NCBI RefSeq assembly: GCF_001649575.2
Contig: NC_051441.1
Location: 17,621,590-17,685,589 of the forward strand
DNA from: Kryptolebias marmoratus
Lineage: Eukaryota; Chordata; Actinopteri; Cyprinodontiformes; Rivulidae
Direction: 5' to 3'
DNA length: 64,000 nucleotides
The stretch's first letter is position 1; every line of letters begins with the position of its first letter. A model generated the notes under the pieces. That model searched no databases and was not told the origin of the DNA. It saw only the letters and a program-made list of their open reading frames with translations. Positions 47,621-59,754 of the stretch are shown piece after piece. Position numbers and translations under genes: made by a program.

Positions 47621-47701
47621 CCAAGAGAGGTTGTGGTTGACCTCTGAACCCTGCTGGTGTCAAACAGGAAACGTGACACTTAATGTAGCCTGTTAATTAA
47701 A

Positions 47702-47927
47702 ATTAGCTCCTGTTAGCTCCCATTAGCTCCTGTTAGCTCTTTTTAGCTCCTGTTAGGTACCCCTAAGACCCTTTAGCTCCAGTTACCTCAAATTAGCTCC
47801 TGTTAGCTACTCTTAAGACACCTTAGATCCCGTTAGTTCCTGTTAGATCAAATTAGCCCGTTAGCTCCCTTTTATTTCTGGTAGCTCCCCTTAGCACTTT
47901 TTAGCTCCTGTTAGCGCCCGTTAGCGT
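47702..47927. repeat. decamer tandem array, unit TTAGCTCCTG
   Basis: About 22 units of a 10-bp motif (TTAGCTCCTG, TTAGCTCCCA and variants), drifting at single positions but staying in register for 225 bp. It sits in the large ntn1 intron, about 0.85 kb above the LE2 exon. Confidence 0.85.
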
Positions 47928-48784
47928 ATCTTGTGCTAAACAAAATGCAACCTGCTGAAAAGTTACGCCATCTCTTCACAAATATCAATCGTTTTACACA
48001 ATCTCTGAGATCCGGTGAACTACTTTTTTGCTTGTTTGGCCAGATGACACATGTACCGTCCATATGAGTGGCCTTCAGCAGTTGCTAGCATTTAGGTAAT
48101 CTCCCCCATTGGCGCGCCCGACTTGGTGTTCTTACAAAAAGATGCGGGCGGTAAGACGGTCACATACGCTTTGTGTTCATCAGAGCTCTGAATCACGTAC
48201 GGCCTGGCTCACACCTGCCACCGGAGACCGGGGCCGGCAGGTGGTCGGGATTCAGGAACACTCCTTCTGAACCCACACACACACACACACACCCAAACAC
48301 ACTAAACACTGATGTGTTTGGCAGCTGTTGTGAGCTTATCTCCCACACTTCCCTCTACACGGCTGATCCAACATGCTCAAAACCAGCTTTGAAGAGAGCT
48401 CTCTTAAACACACACACACACACACACACCCTTTCCCTCTCAGTGTTAGCTGCTTTCCTATCCCAGATGTTATCTCCTCTTAAAGGAAGTGTGAGGAAAA
48501 ATGCAAAAGGGCGTTTGTCGCGAATAGGTGATGGAATGCTGCAGAAAGTCAATGCTGGTACGTTTCGACATCCTCGACTTTATCACAACAGAGCAACAGT
48601 CGTTTTGAATTATATGTGGGGAACTTCCTGTAATAATATCACATTTGGCTTGAAATCATATCATTCGAAGCACCGGACGGTAGAATAATAATGAAGGAAT
48701 ACAAAATTAAAGGCCTAGCGTTCCCTGAAGGAATGCATATTTCCCACTGCTTTTCATGCCCGAGTTTTTAAAGTAAGATCGTCT

Positions 48785-49290
48785 TACGGCTGTTTTGGTC
48801 AGCTACCACCACACCAAAGCTTAGCAGCACATCTGTAAAGCTGACTGAATTACAGCCGTGTTTGTGTTGTCTAAGGTCGGTTGGCTGCGGCGGCCATCAT
48901 TAATTGGGTTGACTCTGAAAGGTGATCAGTCATAGACGTGTGTCCAATGAATACTTCCTGAATGTTTCATTAAAATCCGTTCAGTGGTTCATGAGATATT
49001 TTGCTAACAGACAGACCAAGTCGAGTCCAAATAAGCAAAGGCAAAAACTCAAACAAAGAACTTGTGCAATCTGTTGGCGTTCAGGGTACGAGTTGAGGAT
49101 CGGTCTGAGCTACTACCACACCAAATTTGAGCTGGATATCTGTAACGCTGACTGACTTATAGTCATTTTTGTGTTTATTAGACCCATTTAACTGTGGCGG
49201 CCATCTTAAAATGCACTGAATCCAAAAGTTAATCAGTTGTAGATGTGCATCCGATGATTACCTTCTGGGAGATTCAATCAAATCTGGCTC
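48785..49290 (-). repeat. R1 dispersed repeat, head-to-tail dimer
   Basis: Two reverse-orientation units of about 230-270 bp in tandem (48785-49020 and 49060-49290). Each has the CTACCACACCAAA block, a GGCGGCCAT core and the AATCCGT/AATCTGG end; the first ends in GCTAACAGACAGACC. Confidence 0.8.
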
Positions 49291-50869
49291 ATATTAGGAA
49301 CTTCTACTGGATTTATTTCGACGGAAGCCTTCCAAGGAACTCCTCTTCAAAAGTTCTGAACTGCTCCTTTAAAGGTCGAACACTTAGCTACGGTGCTTGA
49401 GTGCACGCAAGTAATTTTTCGGGTGACATTAAATTGCAGATCTCAGAACCGGGCTCAGTTTCTGCAGGGGGGGGGTGTTGTTCGAGAGCAGTGGCAGGCT
49501 CTGACTGGAACATCCCAAAAAAGGGAAGGTGTCCTTTCCGGCTGCTTTCAAGGGCCTACTTAAAGCTGCGCTATTCCGATCTATTTATGTTCAAGTGCCA
49601 TCTATCAGGCGCTTGCTGCACAGGAAGCGCTCCTCGTGGGTGCGCGCAGCGGAGGAGGATTAGTCATCCCCCCGGTGGACTGGTGGAGGCGGCTCTTCCC
49701 CCCGCCTGTGCAGGGAAACACACTTTAGGAACGTCTGGACGCGTCAACGACAATTCGGATGCTCGGGGAAGCCTAATTTTCTCAGCTCCATCGGCAGTTG
49801 TTTACGCTTCCAGGATTGGGGGTGTCTGCGTGCGTGGGGGTGTGTGTGTGTCTGAGGTTCGGGGCCGGATCTTGACAGAGAAGAAGCTTCTTTAGAGGCC
49901 GGCTGGAACGATGGCGGTGTGATTCCAGCTCAGTTGTTGTTTATCCAGAGCCAATGACGCCCTCGCCATGCATCGTCCCGCTCGCTCCCTCGTATCGGGG
50001 CGCCGCAGTCTCGTCTCGGCCTGTGATCTGATTTGAAGGCGGCGCGTACCAATTACATGGCACCACTCGCTTTAGCGACCGTGTCGGACGCAAACACAGA
50101 AACTGCGCTCGGGGTCAAGTGCCCCTAAAGTGCTTACATAACACGAGCTCCATACGTGGGTGATATTTCGTTCCATGAAGTGCCTTTGTACTTTTGATTT
50201 TTATGTTTTTTTTTCTAATTTCCCACAGTCCACTGCACTCCAATGAGGTCGCAGTTTGAATATTTTTCAAGTTCTGCTGGAACGACGCAAAACTTCACAA
50301 ACTTTGTGCCTCCGACCACATCGTCTTTGGTCATTAGATAGATCCCAAAGCTGAATCCAGAAATACATTCATTTTCCCGCAGAGTTTTAATACGAAAACG
50401 CACAATTTAACGATTCGGGTTTTAAAGTTACACCCTTCTTTTACAGGCTTGGCTTCACATTTTGTTCTCCATGAAGCCATAAAATAAATCCAATGTATAA
50501 CGTAAACTGTATTCATAATAAAAAAAATTAAATAAAAAGGTTTTCATGTGTCTGTTTCGGTTAAGAAGTTGACAACATTATCAGCACAACCAAACCTTTT
50601 TCCAAAAGTTTTCATGACAAGGAAGACACAAATTCTTACTTTTTTGGGTTTGTTTTTAAAACATAAACCCAAAAATATATATATGTGCTGTGGTCGTAGC
50701 TGAGAGTCATTCACAACACGTACTTCAAGCAGTATAGGATGAGGTACTTTCCAGATTTGACCAAAATAAACTTCATTGCCCAGATTAAATATGGCCTTTG
50801 ACTGGGAGCTGAAATGGTTAACAACCGACAGGAAACTAAACAGAATCAAAGAGAGAGAAAAAAATCAGT

Positions 50870-51010
50870 TAAACTAAATTTGACGCGTTCTTCCTCTGCA
50901 TTTTGATTGTGTTCATGTGGTCATTCTCGCCACCTAGTGGCTATTTCAGTGTTTTTTGTTCGAATATGTAGACGGTGGAAAAAAAAGAAGAAAAACTTAG
51001 AAAAAACTTA
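50870..51010 (+). repeat. R3 repeat carrying a CTCF-core-like site
   Basis: CATGTGGTCATTCTCGCCAC then CTAGTGGCTATTTCAG; core at 50928-50940 on the minus strand. An R1 fragment begins directly after it. Confidence 0.65.
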
Positions 51011-51014
51011 GAAA

Positions 51015-51185
51015 ACAGTCGAGCCGTACGTCTACAACCGATTCAATCCTGGAGTCAGCTTCGTTCAAAATGGCCGCCACCAATCGACCTAATCTAACAC
51101 AAAAATGGTTGTGAGTCAGTCAATTTTACAGACACTGAGCTCAAATCTGGCATGTTTGGAGCTTAAAGTCATCTCTGGGTGCTAA
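51015..51185 (+). repeat. R1 dispersed repeat, partial copy
   Basis: Central part of the family only: CTACAACCGATTCAATCC, CAAAATGGCCGCCACC, ATTTTACAGACACTGAGC. The 5' block with CTGTTAGCAAAATAT is missing. Confidence 0.7.
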
Positions 51186-52162
51186 CTTTGGCAAAGTGGT
51201 GGCAAAATGCATCCCTTCAAAGAACGTTCATTTTTAAAACTCGTAATTTTTGGCTCAGATTTAGTCACTAAATACACCCAGACAGGTGTAGTTACAGTGG
51301 TTTTGGCTGTTTGACTTTACCCGTCAAAACAAGCACCAGCGTCAGAGAGGTTTCCATCCATTTAACCGTCTCTCAGCCGTGTTGCCTTTAAGCTGCACCA
51401 CCTCAGGTGGCCCGGTCCGCTCCAGCTGATTGGACCTCGGCTCTGTTCAGACACTGAGAGAATACGGTGGGAGGATGGGCTGGGTTAGAGCCTCTCATCC
51501 ACACAAACACTGCAGGGACTGTTCGGGTCTGTAGGCTGGTTGGAAGAGGGGCGTCTGATGATGACATCATCGTCGCATCGCTCATCGTTCCCTCGCAGCA
51601 GATAGTAAAAAAACAGGATTAGTTGATATATTTAACTATCCTGTGATTAAAAACAACTAAAGCCATCTCATTTATGCTTTACGAAATAAATAAAAAGAAA
51701 CATAGCTGTATATATTAGGAGTGTAATGGTACTTTAACGTGCGCCTTGGTTTTGGGGTTGCCGTTTGGTGCAACAAGAAGAAGGAAGAAATACTAAATGC
51801 TAGTTTTTATTTTATTTTTTTTAAGCAGACAATTTTCCCAGAAGTAGAGACAGATACTGGTCTCTTCACCAAGAAAAAAATAATAATAATAATTAAAAAA
51901 GTGACATTGTCTTGTTTTTGTTCGTCCAAACTGAGCTGTAAATGGTGCCCTACGAGTCATACAAGGAAGTCGAATAAACTCCGGAAAATTATCGCTGGTT
52001 TGAGAAAATAACGAAAAAGGTGTTCCCGGTGATCGTCATCTAGCTCCACATCCTCGTCCCAAACCTCCGTACGGTGCCCCGTGGTCATTTTCCTGGTGTT
52101 CACCTGGGAGCTGTTGTGTTTACTGTCACCTCTGTAGCCTGAAGCATCTTGTCGAGCGTTAT

Positions 52163-52507
52163 CTACGGTGGCCCGTGAAGTGCAAACCACATCAACAAAT
52201 CACTAAACACGACAACATTAACCTACTAAAAGAGGTAGGTACCAGTGGGGAAACATGCAACGTCTCTGATTGGACGATGACGCCGTTTGGCTTTTGGACC
52301 GGAAGTTACTCTGCCTGTAGCACGTTTTTGAAATGTCACCGGTGACCCAAACGTAGCTGTAGCTGCCTCTGTCCAAGGATATTTTGATTCAGGACATACA
52401 TACGAGGTGACACTGGACACGCTCAGGACCAATCAGGTTCAGAAGCCAAACGGCGCCGTCGTCCAATCAGTCCAATTGATGTGGTTTGCACTTCAGGGCC
52501 ACCGTAG
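52163..52507. mobile_element. inverted-repeat DNA transposon/MITE with one interrupted arm
   Basis: The left arm starts CTACGGTGGCCCGTGAAGTG and the right arm ends in its reverse complement, one base deleted (GCACTTCAGGGCCACCGTAG). After 33 bp the left arm is interrupted by about 67 bp (52196-52262) absent from the right arm; pairing then resumes (CTGATTGGACGATGACGCCG against 52437-52470). Flanked by TTAT on both sides (52159-52162, 52508-52511), a 4-bp target duplication. No transposase. Confidence 0.8.
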
Positions 52508-52839
52508 TTATCACCTCCGAGGCACATTACCCCCAAAGAGAACTTCTGTCCTCCGGCTTACCAGGAAAGTATTCGGGAAAGACGTGGTTTTCATTGGAAC
52601 TGTCATTTATGAGGGAGGTTTTCCCCGCCTCCATTTTGTGACGCTTCCGGTGTTGACGCTGTGAGGTCCGATAAGGTGGTCTTTGTGCCGCCGCCGACTT
52701 TGAGTCTGACTGTGGAGTGGTTCCCCCGGTGATTAACGGCTTCGGAGCGTCTCCAACGCGCATGCCTTTCACCTGACAGTTTGCCTCCCCCTCTCTCTCC
52801 GTGGAGGCGGTGTGGGAATGACTTGCAGGCTTCGTCTCG

Positions 52840-52977
52840 CCGCGCATGAAGTCATGGCGGGGGCGGCGGCGGCGGCGGGGGGGAGGGGTGGGTACTTCAG
52901 ACATACTNCCGCGCATGAAGTCATGGCGGGGGCGGCGGCGGCGGCGGGGGTGAGGGGTGGGTGTTTTTCTTTACGAG
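52840..52977. repeat. 69-bp tandem duplication around an ambiguous base
   Basis: CCGCGCATGAAGTCATGGCG begins at 52840 and again at 52909, with a single N at 52908 between; both copies continue through the same GGC-rich stretch and GAGGGGTGGGT. Likely either a recent duplication or an assembly join. Confidence 0.9.
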
Positions 52978-53093
52978 CGCAGCCCTGTGATCTCTGGTGG
53001 GGATCGATTAGTTGCGCAATCAGGCCGCTGTGTGCTTTTATATGTGTGTGTGACTGCTCGTAAACAGTTTGGTTGCCTGGCAAACGGGGAGAG

Positions 53094-53095
<2 letters not shown>

Positions 53096-53124
<29 letters not shown>
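53096..53124. repeat. (GT)n microsatellite
   Basis: 29-bp perfect GT run. Confidence 0.95.
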
Positions 53125-53214
53125 GCTCGACACAAACAGCAGCCCAAGTCCGTCTGGCTTCGGATTGCGCCAGAGGGTAACGCAGCGCGACGACTATAAT
53201 TCGGGGTCAATTAA

Positions 53215-53755
53215 ATGAAACTTTCCGAAGCTAATCAATGAATGCGCATCTACAGCTGATTAACTTTTGGAGTCCACCGGTTTCAAGATGTCCGCCACAG
53301 CTAACAGACCCTTGAAAAAACAAAAAATGGCTACACCTCTGTCAGATTTATGGACACTGAGTTAACATCTGGTGTGGGAGTAGACGAGAGTCATCCCCAA
53401 CATGTACACCAAGTGCTAAATGTTCACACCAGATCTTTGTTTAAAACGTGGTCATTAGCTATTGGAACCATCCCTGTTTGTCTGTTAGCAAAATATCTCA
53501 TTGAAACTACCAGACGGATTTTAACGAAACTCTCAGAAACTAACCGTTGGATGTACTCGTACAGCTGATTAACTGTTGGAGCTAACACAATTCAAGATGG
53601 TCTCCACAGCTAATCGAACTTAAAAAACACAAAATTGGCTGTAACTCAATTGGTTTTCCAGACACTGAGCTAAAACTTTATGTGGTAGTAGCTGAAAGTC
53701 CTCCTCAACACATAGTCTGAACGCTAACAGATGGCTCAAGATCTTGCAAAATCAC
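53215..53755 (+). repeat. R1 dispersed repeat, head-to-tail dimer
   Basis: Two forward units (about 53215-53440 and 53465-53755). The first lacks its 5' block; the second starts at CTGTTAGCAAAATATCTCAT. The cores read CAAGATGTCCGCCAC and CAAGATGGTCTCCAC. Confidence 0.8.
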
Positions 53756-54524
53756 GTAAGACTGATTGTAACAGGGTTTTTTTTCCATCGTTGGACCTAA
53801 AACGGCTACAACGCCCGCCATTTTTAATCCTAACAGGCTTTTACTTTAAATGTTCAAGCTTGTCACTTTCACCCGAACCTTCGACCAACACAAGTTGGAG
53901 ACTGAATCTCGTGTTCGAAAAGTCGGAGTTTCGCGTCTCCTACCGACCGTTAACAGGGTGTAAAATAAAGCAGAACGGTGACGGATCTGTGAGAAAGTCG
54001 CATCCGTTTGAGCGATTTCACATTAAAAAGCTCCGGACTCCTGCTGTGTCGGGGTGCGTTCTGCTTGGCGACTTGTGTATTTCCTCCCCTCACAGGAACC
54101 AGAGCGTTTCTGTATCGTAGGTGTGGAACCAGGCTGACAGGAGGGCCGTTTCCTTCCTCGTGCAAATTTATTTCCTGAACCTAATGGAAGAGTTAAGCTA
54201 AAAAAAAATAAAATAAAATCCTCTGTCCCGATCGGCTTGATAAGCAAATTCTGGTCCCTCCTTGCTGATTCTTAGGGGACCTTTCCTGTATGTGAACAGG
54301 AACAAGTTCCAAATTTTGAAGTTTTGCTGTTGTTCCTTATTTTGGTTTTCATTTATTTATTTATTCTTCTTACACCAGGGATCATCAACAAAAAAGGTTC
54401 AAAAGTAACTGTTTTCCCTAACGGCCCAAGAGACGTATTACTGCTGATTTAGGCCCATAGTCACGTTTGGTTAATGTTCCATTTACAATTAAACAGAACA
54501 GCACCTTATTCTGTTAGGAATGCC

Positions 54525-54610
54525 TCTCAGCTAATGCTAGTAGTAGCCGTCTCTGTAATGGGTAAGGTTCATTAGCTGTGGCAGCCATCTTGAATCGGGT
54601 CGACTCGGGA
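54525..54610 (-). repeat. R1 dispersed repeat, fragment
   Basis: About 85 bp in reverse orientation: AGTAGTAGCCGTCTCTGTAA and GTGGCAGCCATCTTGAAT match the core and the following block of the family. Confidence 0.55.
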
Positions 54611-54823
54611 CGCAGGACGTCTGGCAGCTTGTATTTACGGTGAACCTGACGGCAGACGATGGCAGCTTTTGTGTGTTCTCCAAAGACCTGTCCAGGTTAG
54701 GGCTGATCTCCGGACCTCCCCCCTCAGAGCTGGATCAGGGGTAAGGTGTAAGGGGGGGGGGGTTATTTTATCACTCCGGCACGCGGCTGCTCCACTGTTC
54801 CCTCTTGTAAAGGGAGTAAGGGA

Positions 54824-54856
<33 letters not shown>
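54824..54856. repeat. (GGC)11 trinucleotide repeat
   Basis: Eleven perfect GGC units in a plus-strand context that would read as poly-alanine, but the surrounding frame shows no family and lies in the ntn1 intron. Confidence 0.95.
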
Positions 54857-55789
54857 AGGAAGCCACCAGGCTGTAAATCAGACAACCCAAGTGACGGCCC
54901 GCCGTTCCTGTGGCGTGTTTATTGGGCTTGTTCTCCACCGTTCTCCGAAGACCTCGTTAGAACCATCCCACATTCCCCAATTCCAAATGATCTCTCCTGT
55001 GGGTTTTCTTTTTTTTTTTTGAATTGCGTCGACACATTTAGCCCCTCTGTCTTAGCCTTCACTGAACAAACTTCACTTGCGAATGTTTTCCAAACGGCAG
55101 CTTTTAAAACCGTCCGTATGATCGGGTCCGATTAGGGTCGCTTCAGGAAAATCGGTGCAGGTTAAACACTCACTGTTAGCATTTCTGCAATAAGAAGTCA
55201 GCCAGTTAACTAATGGGAGACGATTGCTTTCATGGCAGCGCCCCGGTCTGGAGGGAGAATCATTTTTGGGAGAATCATTTTTGGACTGAACCAGTCCCAT
55301 TTAACCAACTTTAACTTAGTCAACATAAGAATAAAATGAAAACAAGTGGTTGACGTTTCATCTTCGGATTGCTCCTTTGGACTGAGCTTTGCCAGGAGAA
55401 TTTGCTCCATCAACCTCTGATTATTCCCAGATAAAGACAAATGAGACTATCGCTTTTAGAACCATAATGATGACGTCTAATCTGCGCACAGAAACCCGAC
55501 AAACAGAAATTAAAAAGAGTTCAACAATGTGACAGCATTAATGGCTGCAGTCGGTCCATTTTCACAGTATCTGCACAAAAAGGCAGATATTAAGTACCTT
55601 TATTAGTGAGGTTGGATGATATTTTATTGATGATTTTTTATTTGGAGCTCAGAGTTTTATTTCTACTGATCCTGGGTACCTCCACCAAGGGAGCGTCTGT
55701 CCGTCTGCCTGTCTCATAAAGTTATAAACGGATTTTCAGGAAAACTTTAGGACGCGTCAAACATGGGACAAGGAACAAGGGATTAAAGT

Positions 55790-56285
55790 TTGGTGGTTAA
55801 GGTCAAAGGTCAAGGTCACAGATCAGCCCGTGCTCTAACTCTGCAGCTGGATAGCCGGAATGTTAGACTCCACAGCTGGAAACCTCATGGGTCATGGGTG
55901 ATCACCACTGATTTCGAAGTGACAAGGTCAAAGGTGAAGGTCACAGATGACCTTGAGCTCCAACTCTGCAGCCATGTAATGGAGGACAATTACACTGCAC
56001 AGCTGGAAACCTCTCAGGTCAAGGGTGATCTTAATTGATTTCAAGGTCATGGGTCAAAGGTCAACATCACAGGTGACCTGGTGCTCTAACTCTGCAGCAC
56101 TATTCAACCATGTACTGGAGGAAAATTAAACTGCACCTTTAGACACCTTTTAGATCAAAGATGATCACTATTGATTTAGTAATGTAGGAATGTCAAACTC
56201 CACAGCTGGACACCTCATGGGTCAAAGATGATGCCTGTTGATTTCAAGGTTATGGGGTCAAAGGTCAAAGTCACAGGTAACCCTT
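55790..56285 (+). repeat. tandem repeat of about 120 bp built on AGGTCA half-sites
   Basis: Four degenerate units, each with a GGTCAAAGGTCAAGGTCAC-like block (55801, 55926, 56050, 56257), a CTCTAACTCTGCAGC block and CCACAGCTGGAAACCTCATG. The array belongs to a larger repeat that begins near 55660 (CATAAAGTTATAAACGGATT) and ends near 56450 (GATCCAGATTATGATCCGGA). A single matching block lies at 61595-61612. Confidence 0.8.
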
Positions 56286-58144
56286 TTTGTTTCCTCCACC
56301 AAAAAAGTTCTGTTTTCTGTTGTATCCGTTGGTTGGTCTGTTAGCAAAGATCTGGTAAAAACTAAAGAACAAGAAATGTTGGGGTTGAAGCAAAAACCAA
56401 TGGATTACATTTTGGTGCTGATCCAGATTATGATCCGGATTGGACTATTTTGTAATCGCTCTCTGAGTTCATAAAGTGATTAAAGTCCTGGATATTCAAA
56501 CTCTTCCTCCAGTAAAGAGAGGCAAACTGAGATTGAGAACCACTTCTTTTACGGAAACGCCAGGAGGTCGGTGTGACGCTTCTGTTGCGCCCATGTTCCT
56601 TTTTTCCCCCCCAGCTCTCAGCGTTTGTTCTAGTTGCTGGGCGGCATCCAGGACGTGGCACAGAGCTGAGAAGGAAAAGGGCTTGGTTTCTTCCTGGAAC
56701 GCACCGAGCACAGAAAGTTAACCTAAAGTTGAAAGTGCTGCTCCGAGCCATGGATTAATGGACGAATTCACTGCTCCACCTGCCACTTTTGATACGTTGA
56801 AAAACATATTCAAAAACGGCACGCCTCACGCAGGGGGGCGTAGATTCTCGGCCCAGGATTCGGTGATCCTAACAATGTCCTAAACTGCTGGTTTTTGTTG
56901 TTATTGTTTTGTTTTTCCAAAGAGTGAAAGACTTAAGTGTCCACGCTTTCAAAGTGCCGCCAGTTGCTGTATTTACAGGAGCTTAACTCACGCGCAAATC
57001 ACCCTCCCTCTTTACCCTGCGGTTTTACAGCTTGGAGCTCCACAGTTTGAGGCCCGAATCGAGAAAGCAATAAAAACAATTACTTAGCTAATTAGCTAAT
57101 ACCACTTTTATTTGACCTATGTCACGGCTGATAATAACTAATTACTGATAACTATGAGACAGCAGATTACTTCAGAGACACCTGGTAAATGAATTAATCT
57201 GAATTAAATAAATTCAAACCGTCTTCAGTAATCTAACAGGGTCTTTCTCTGTTCTGAGGTCATCTGTAGCTTACTGCCTGAGTGGGAAGTAGATACATGT
57301 CACCATTTGGTATAACTGACCTTCACTTTCTGTGTAAATAAACCTCACGGCAAACACACACGTGCAGCGGCTTCACGCAGGGTTTTCCCGAGGGAGGAAA
57401 GTGTAAGCCACGCGTCTCTAATCTGGGCCAATCGCGGAGGAGGGGGAGAGGTGAGGAAGTCACTTTCCCCCCGTCGTTGGGAGCGTGTGAAGGAATGACG
57501 AGCCCTCTGGCCCCTCGGTTGCTGCGCTGACCGGGACGGGAGACGGGAGGAAGGACGGAAACACGTCTGCGAGGGCGACTCGGAAGGGGAAAGAGTTACG
57601 GCAGGTTGGATGACGGCTTCATTCCCACCCCCTCCCACCCTCTGAGCAGATGTGGAACTCCGGGATATTTACGACCGCCTCGGGAGCAATATGTGGTAGC
57701 CGGTGAGTTCTCCCTCTCCTGGATCCATCCTGCCGGGTATCCCCCTCAAATCCAATAAGTGCTTCTTCATTCCCGCTCGGAGAAGAATTGCACGCTGGGG
57801 TGTAGGAGACGGCGAACGGGAGGATGGAGAAATCCATTACGGGGGGAAAACGGAGCCACCTGGAAACACCCCCGCAGACGCTGTGTGGAGAAATAAATAT
57901 GAAACTGGAGTCCAACGAGTCCAATTTCCTCCTTAAGGCATGACTTTTTTTTATGTCTCAAAGTGTTCTGGATAAGTTGGCGTTAATGAAAGGAGACGTG
58001 GAGCCATTAGAAGTTTGGTGGAAGATTAAAAAGTTTACAGAATTGCAATAACGGCAAGACGATTGCCAAAAATAGTAGAGCCTGCTGGACCTAACACAGC
58101 TTTTATTGAAAGAAATCATTATTTTGTTTCAGACAGGCAAAAGG

Positions 58145-58745
58145 CTGCCTCTATGTGCGCATTTGTCTGTTAGCAAAATATCTCGTGAACCACTTGACCC
58201 ATTTTAATGAAACTGTCACTAAGTAATCATTTGATGAACATTTACAACTGATTAATTGTTGCAGTCCATTCAGTTCAAGATGGCCACCACAGCCAGCTGA
58301 CCATAGCAAACACAAAACTGTCTATAACTGAGTCAATTTTACAGCTACTGAGCTAAAACTTGGCGTGGTAGTAGCTGAGACTCATCTCTAACACGTACTT
58401 TAAGAGCTACACATAATGTGACATCGTTGCCTAAAAACCTGGCTTTAACTGACGGGGACAACCCTGTCTGTCCGTTAGCACAATATTTCTTGAGCCACTG
58501 GACAGATTTTAATGAAACTTTCAGGAAGTAATCATTGGATGCACATCTACAGGTGATTAACTTTTTGAATTAATGCAATTCAAGATGTCCATTGCAACTA
58601 ACTTACATTAGCCATCACAAATTTGGTAATAACTTAGTCAGTTTTATAGATAATGCAATAAAGTTGCACATGGTAGAGACCGAGAGTCATTCACAAAACC
58701 TACTTTGAGCGCTAACAGCAATATTGCAATGTTGTGTCAGACTTT
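58145..58745 (+). repeat. R1 dispersed repeat, head-to-tail dimer
   Basis: Two near-complete forward units about 300 bp apart (58145-58440, 58455-58745). Both contain GTTAGCA.AATAT, TTTTAATGAAACT, a CAAGATG core and the GTAG-GAGAGTCAT type ending. This is the best pair for building a consensus. Confidence 0.85.
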
Positions 58746-58978
58746 GCATCACATTATTTTTCAAGCTCGATCAAAACGGCTGGAATTTGATCGTTTCTCA
58801 TCACGAGATGAGCCTCGTTTAAAACTCTTTCACGGATCGTGGCAGGCGATACTATAAGCGCTCCTTAAAAAGGACGCCACAGCAGTGGAGACGTTCCCTG
58901 CCAAAGGAGCCCAGCTTCGCCTCCTTGATGTTCTCTGGAGGGGAGGAGAGTGGGTCAGTAAGTGACACTGAAGAAGCG

Positions 58979-58999
58979 TGGTGTGTGTGTGTGTGTGTG
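58979..58999. repeat. (GT)n microsatellite
   Basis: 21-bp GT run. Confidence 0.9.
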
Positions 59000-59499
59000 G
59001 GCATGTAAGCGGCGTTGTCACTAAGCTGGCTGTGTCGGGTGGCAGCGCAGCAGGGGAGCTGGCCGGGGGTCTGAAGCTGAGCTGTGGAGCGTGTCACTTC
59101 CCTCCCACACCCCCCCCTTTCCCCGGGCCCCATTAATCATTCCCAGCCTGGCCCTGCCGCAGCACCTCAAAGAGGCTCGATGTGCGCGCACTAGGTGGTC
59201 CCGATGCCACCCCGGAGGCCCACGTCGAGGAGCCCGCTTCGCGTAGACAGGCAGTGGACACAAAAGCTCGAGTGTCCGCACGATCACGCACGGCGGGCCT
59301 GCTTTTATTGTGTCGAGTCGGGGAACAATAAGGGCACAAATAAACAAACAAAACAAAAATAAACAGCCACTTGCTGTGCAACAACATCGAAGGACACTGA
59401 AAGGAACTGTATGTGACCTCTGAAAATTTAGATAAAAAAATGTCCAATGTTCAAACATTCATGTGTCACAAATGGACTATTTAATCCCCATTATTGAGC

Positions 59500-59620
59500 C
59501 AAAATAATTTCTATATGCTGGTTATCCAAACTGAGGTTGTTCAAAAAGCTGTCTACAAACAGGTAAGATATTAACTGTCAAAAAGTTTAAAAAGTCTAAA
59601 CTATCACTTTTACAGGAGCC
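59500..59620 (-). repeat. R2 dispersed repeat, fragment
   Basis: Reverse orientation: ATCCAAACTGAGGTTGTTC, AAGCTGTCTACAAACAGG. Only the 5' part of the family is present. Confidence 0.5.
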
Positions 59621-59754
59621 GTAACTCTCTAACTCCATTTGAATACTACTTATGTACTTATTTATGCATCAGTCTTCAGGTGGAAACTTTTACTTGTCGT
59701 GAAGTAAATATACTTCATTGTTGCGTAATTTTATTTAACAATCTTATGAAATAT

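Noticed and set aside
49401..49895. 164-codon plus-strand frame
   Set aside because: Open because of local GC richness; composition is random-looking (Gly, Ser, Arg, Cys) and it overlaps a GT run.
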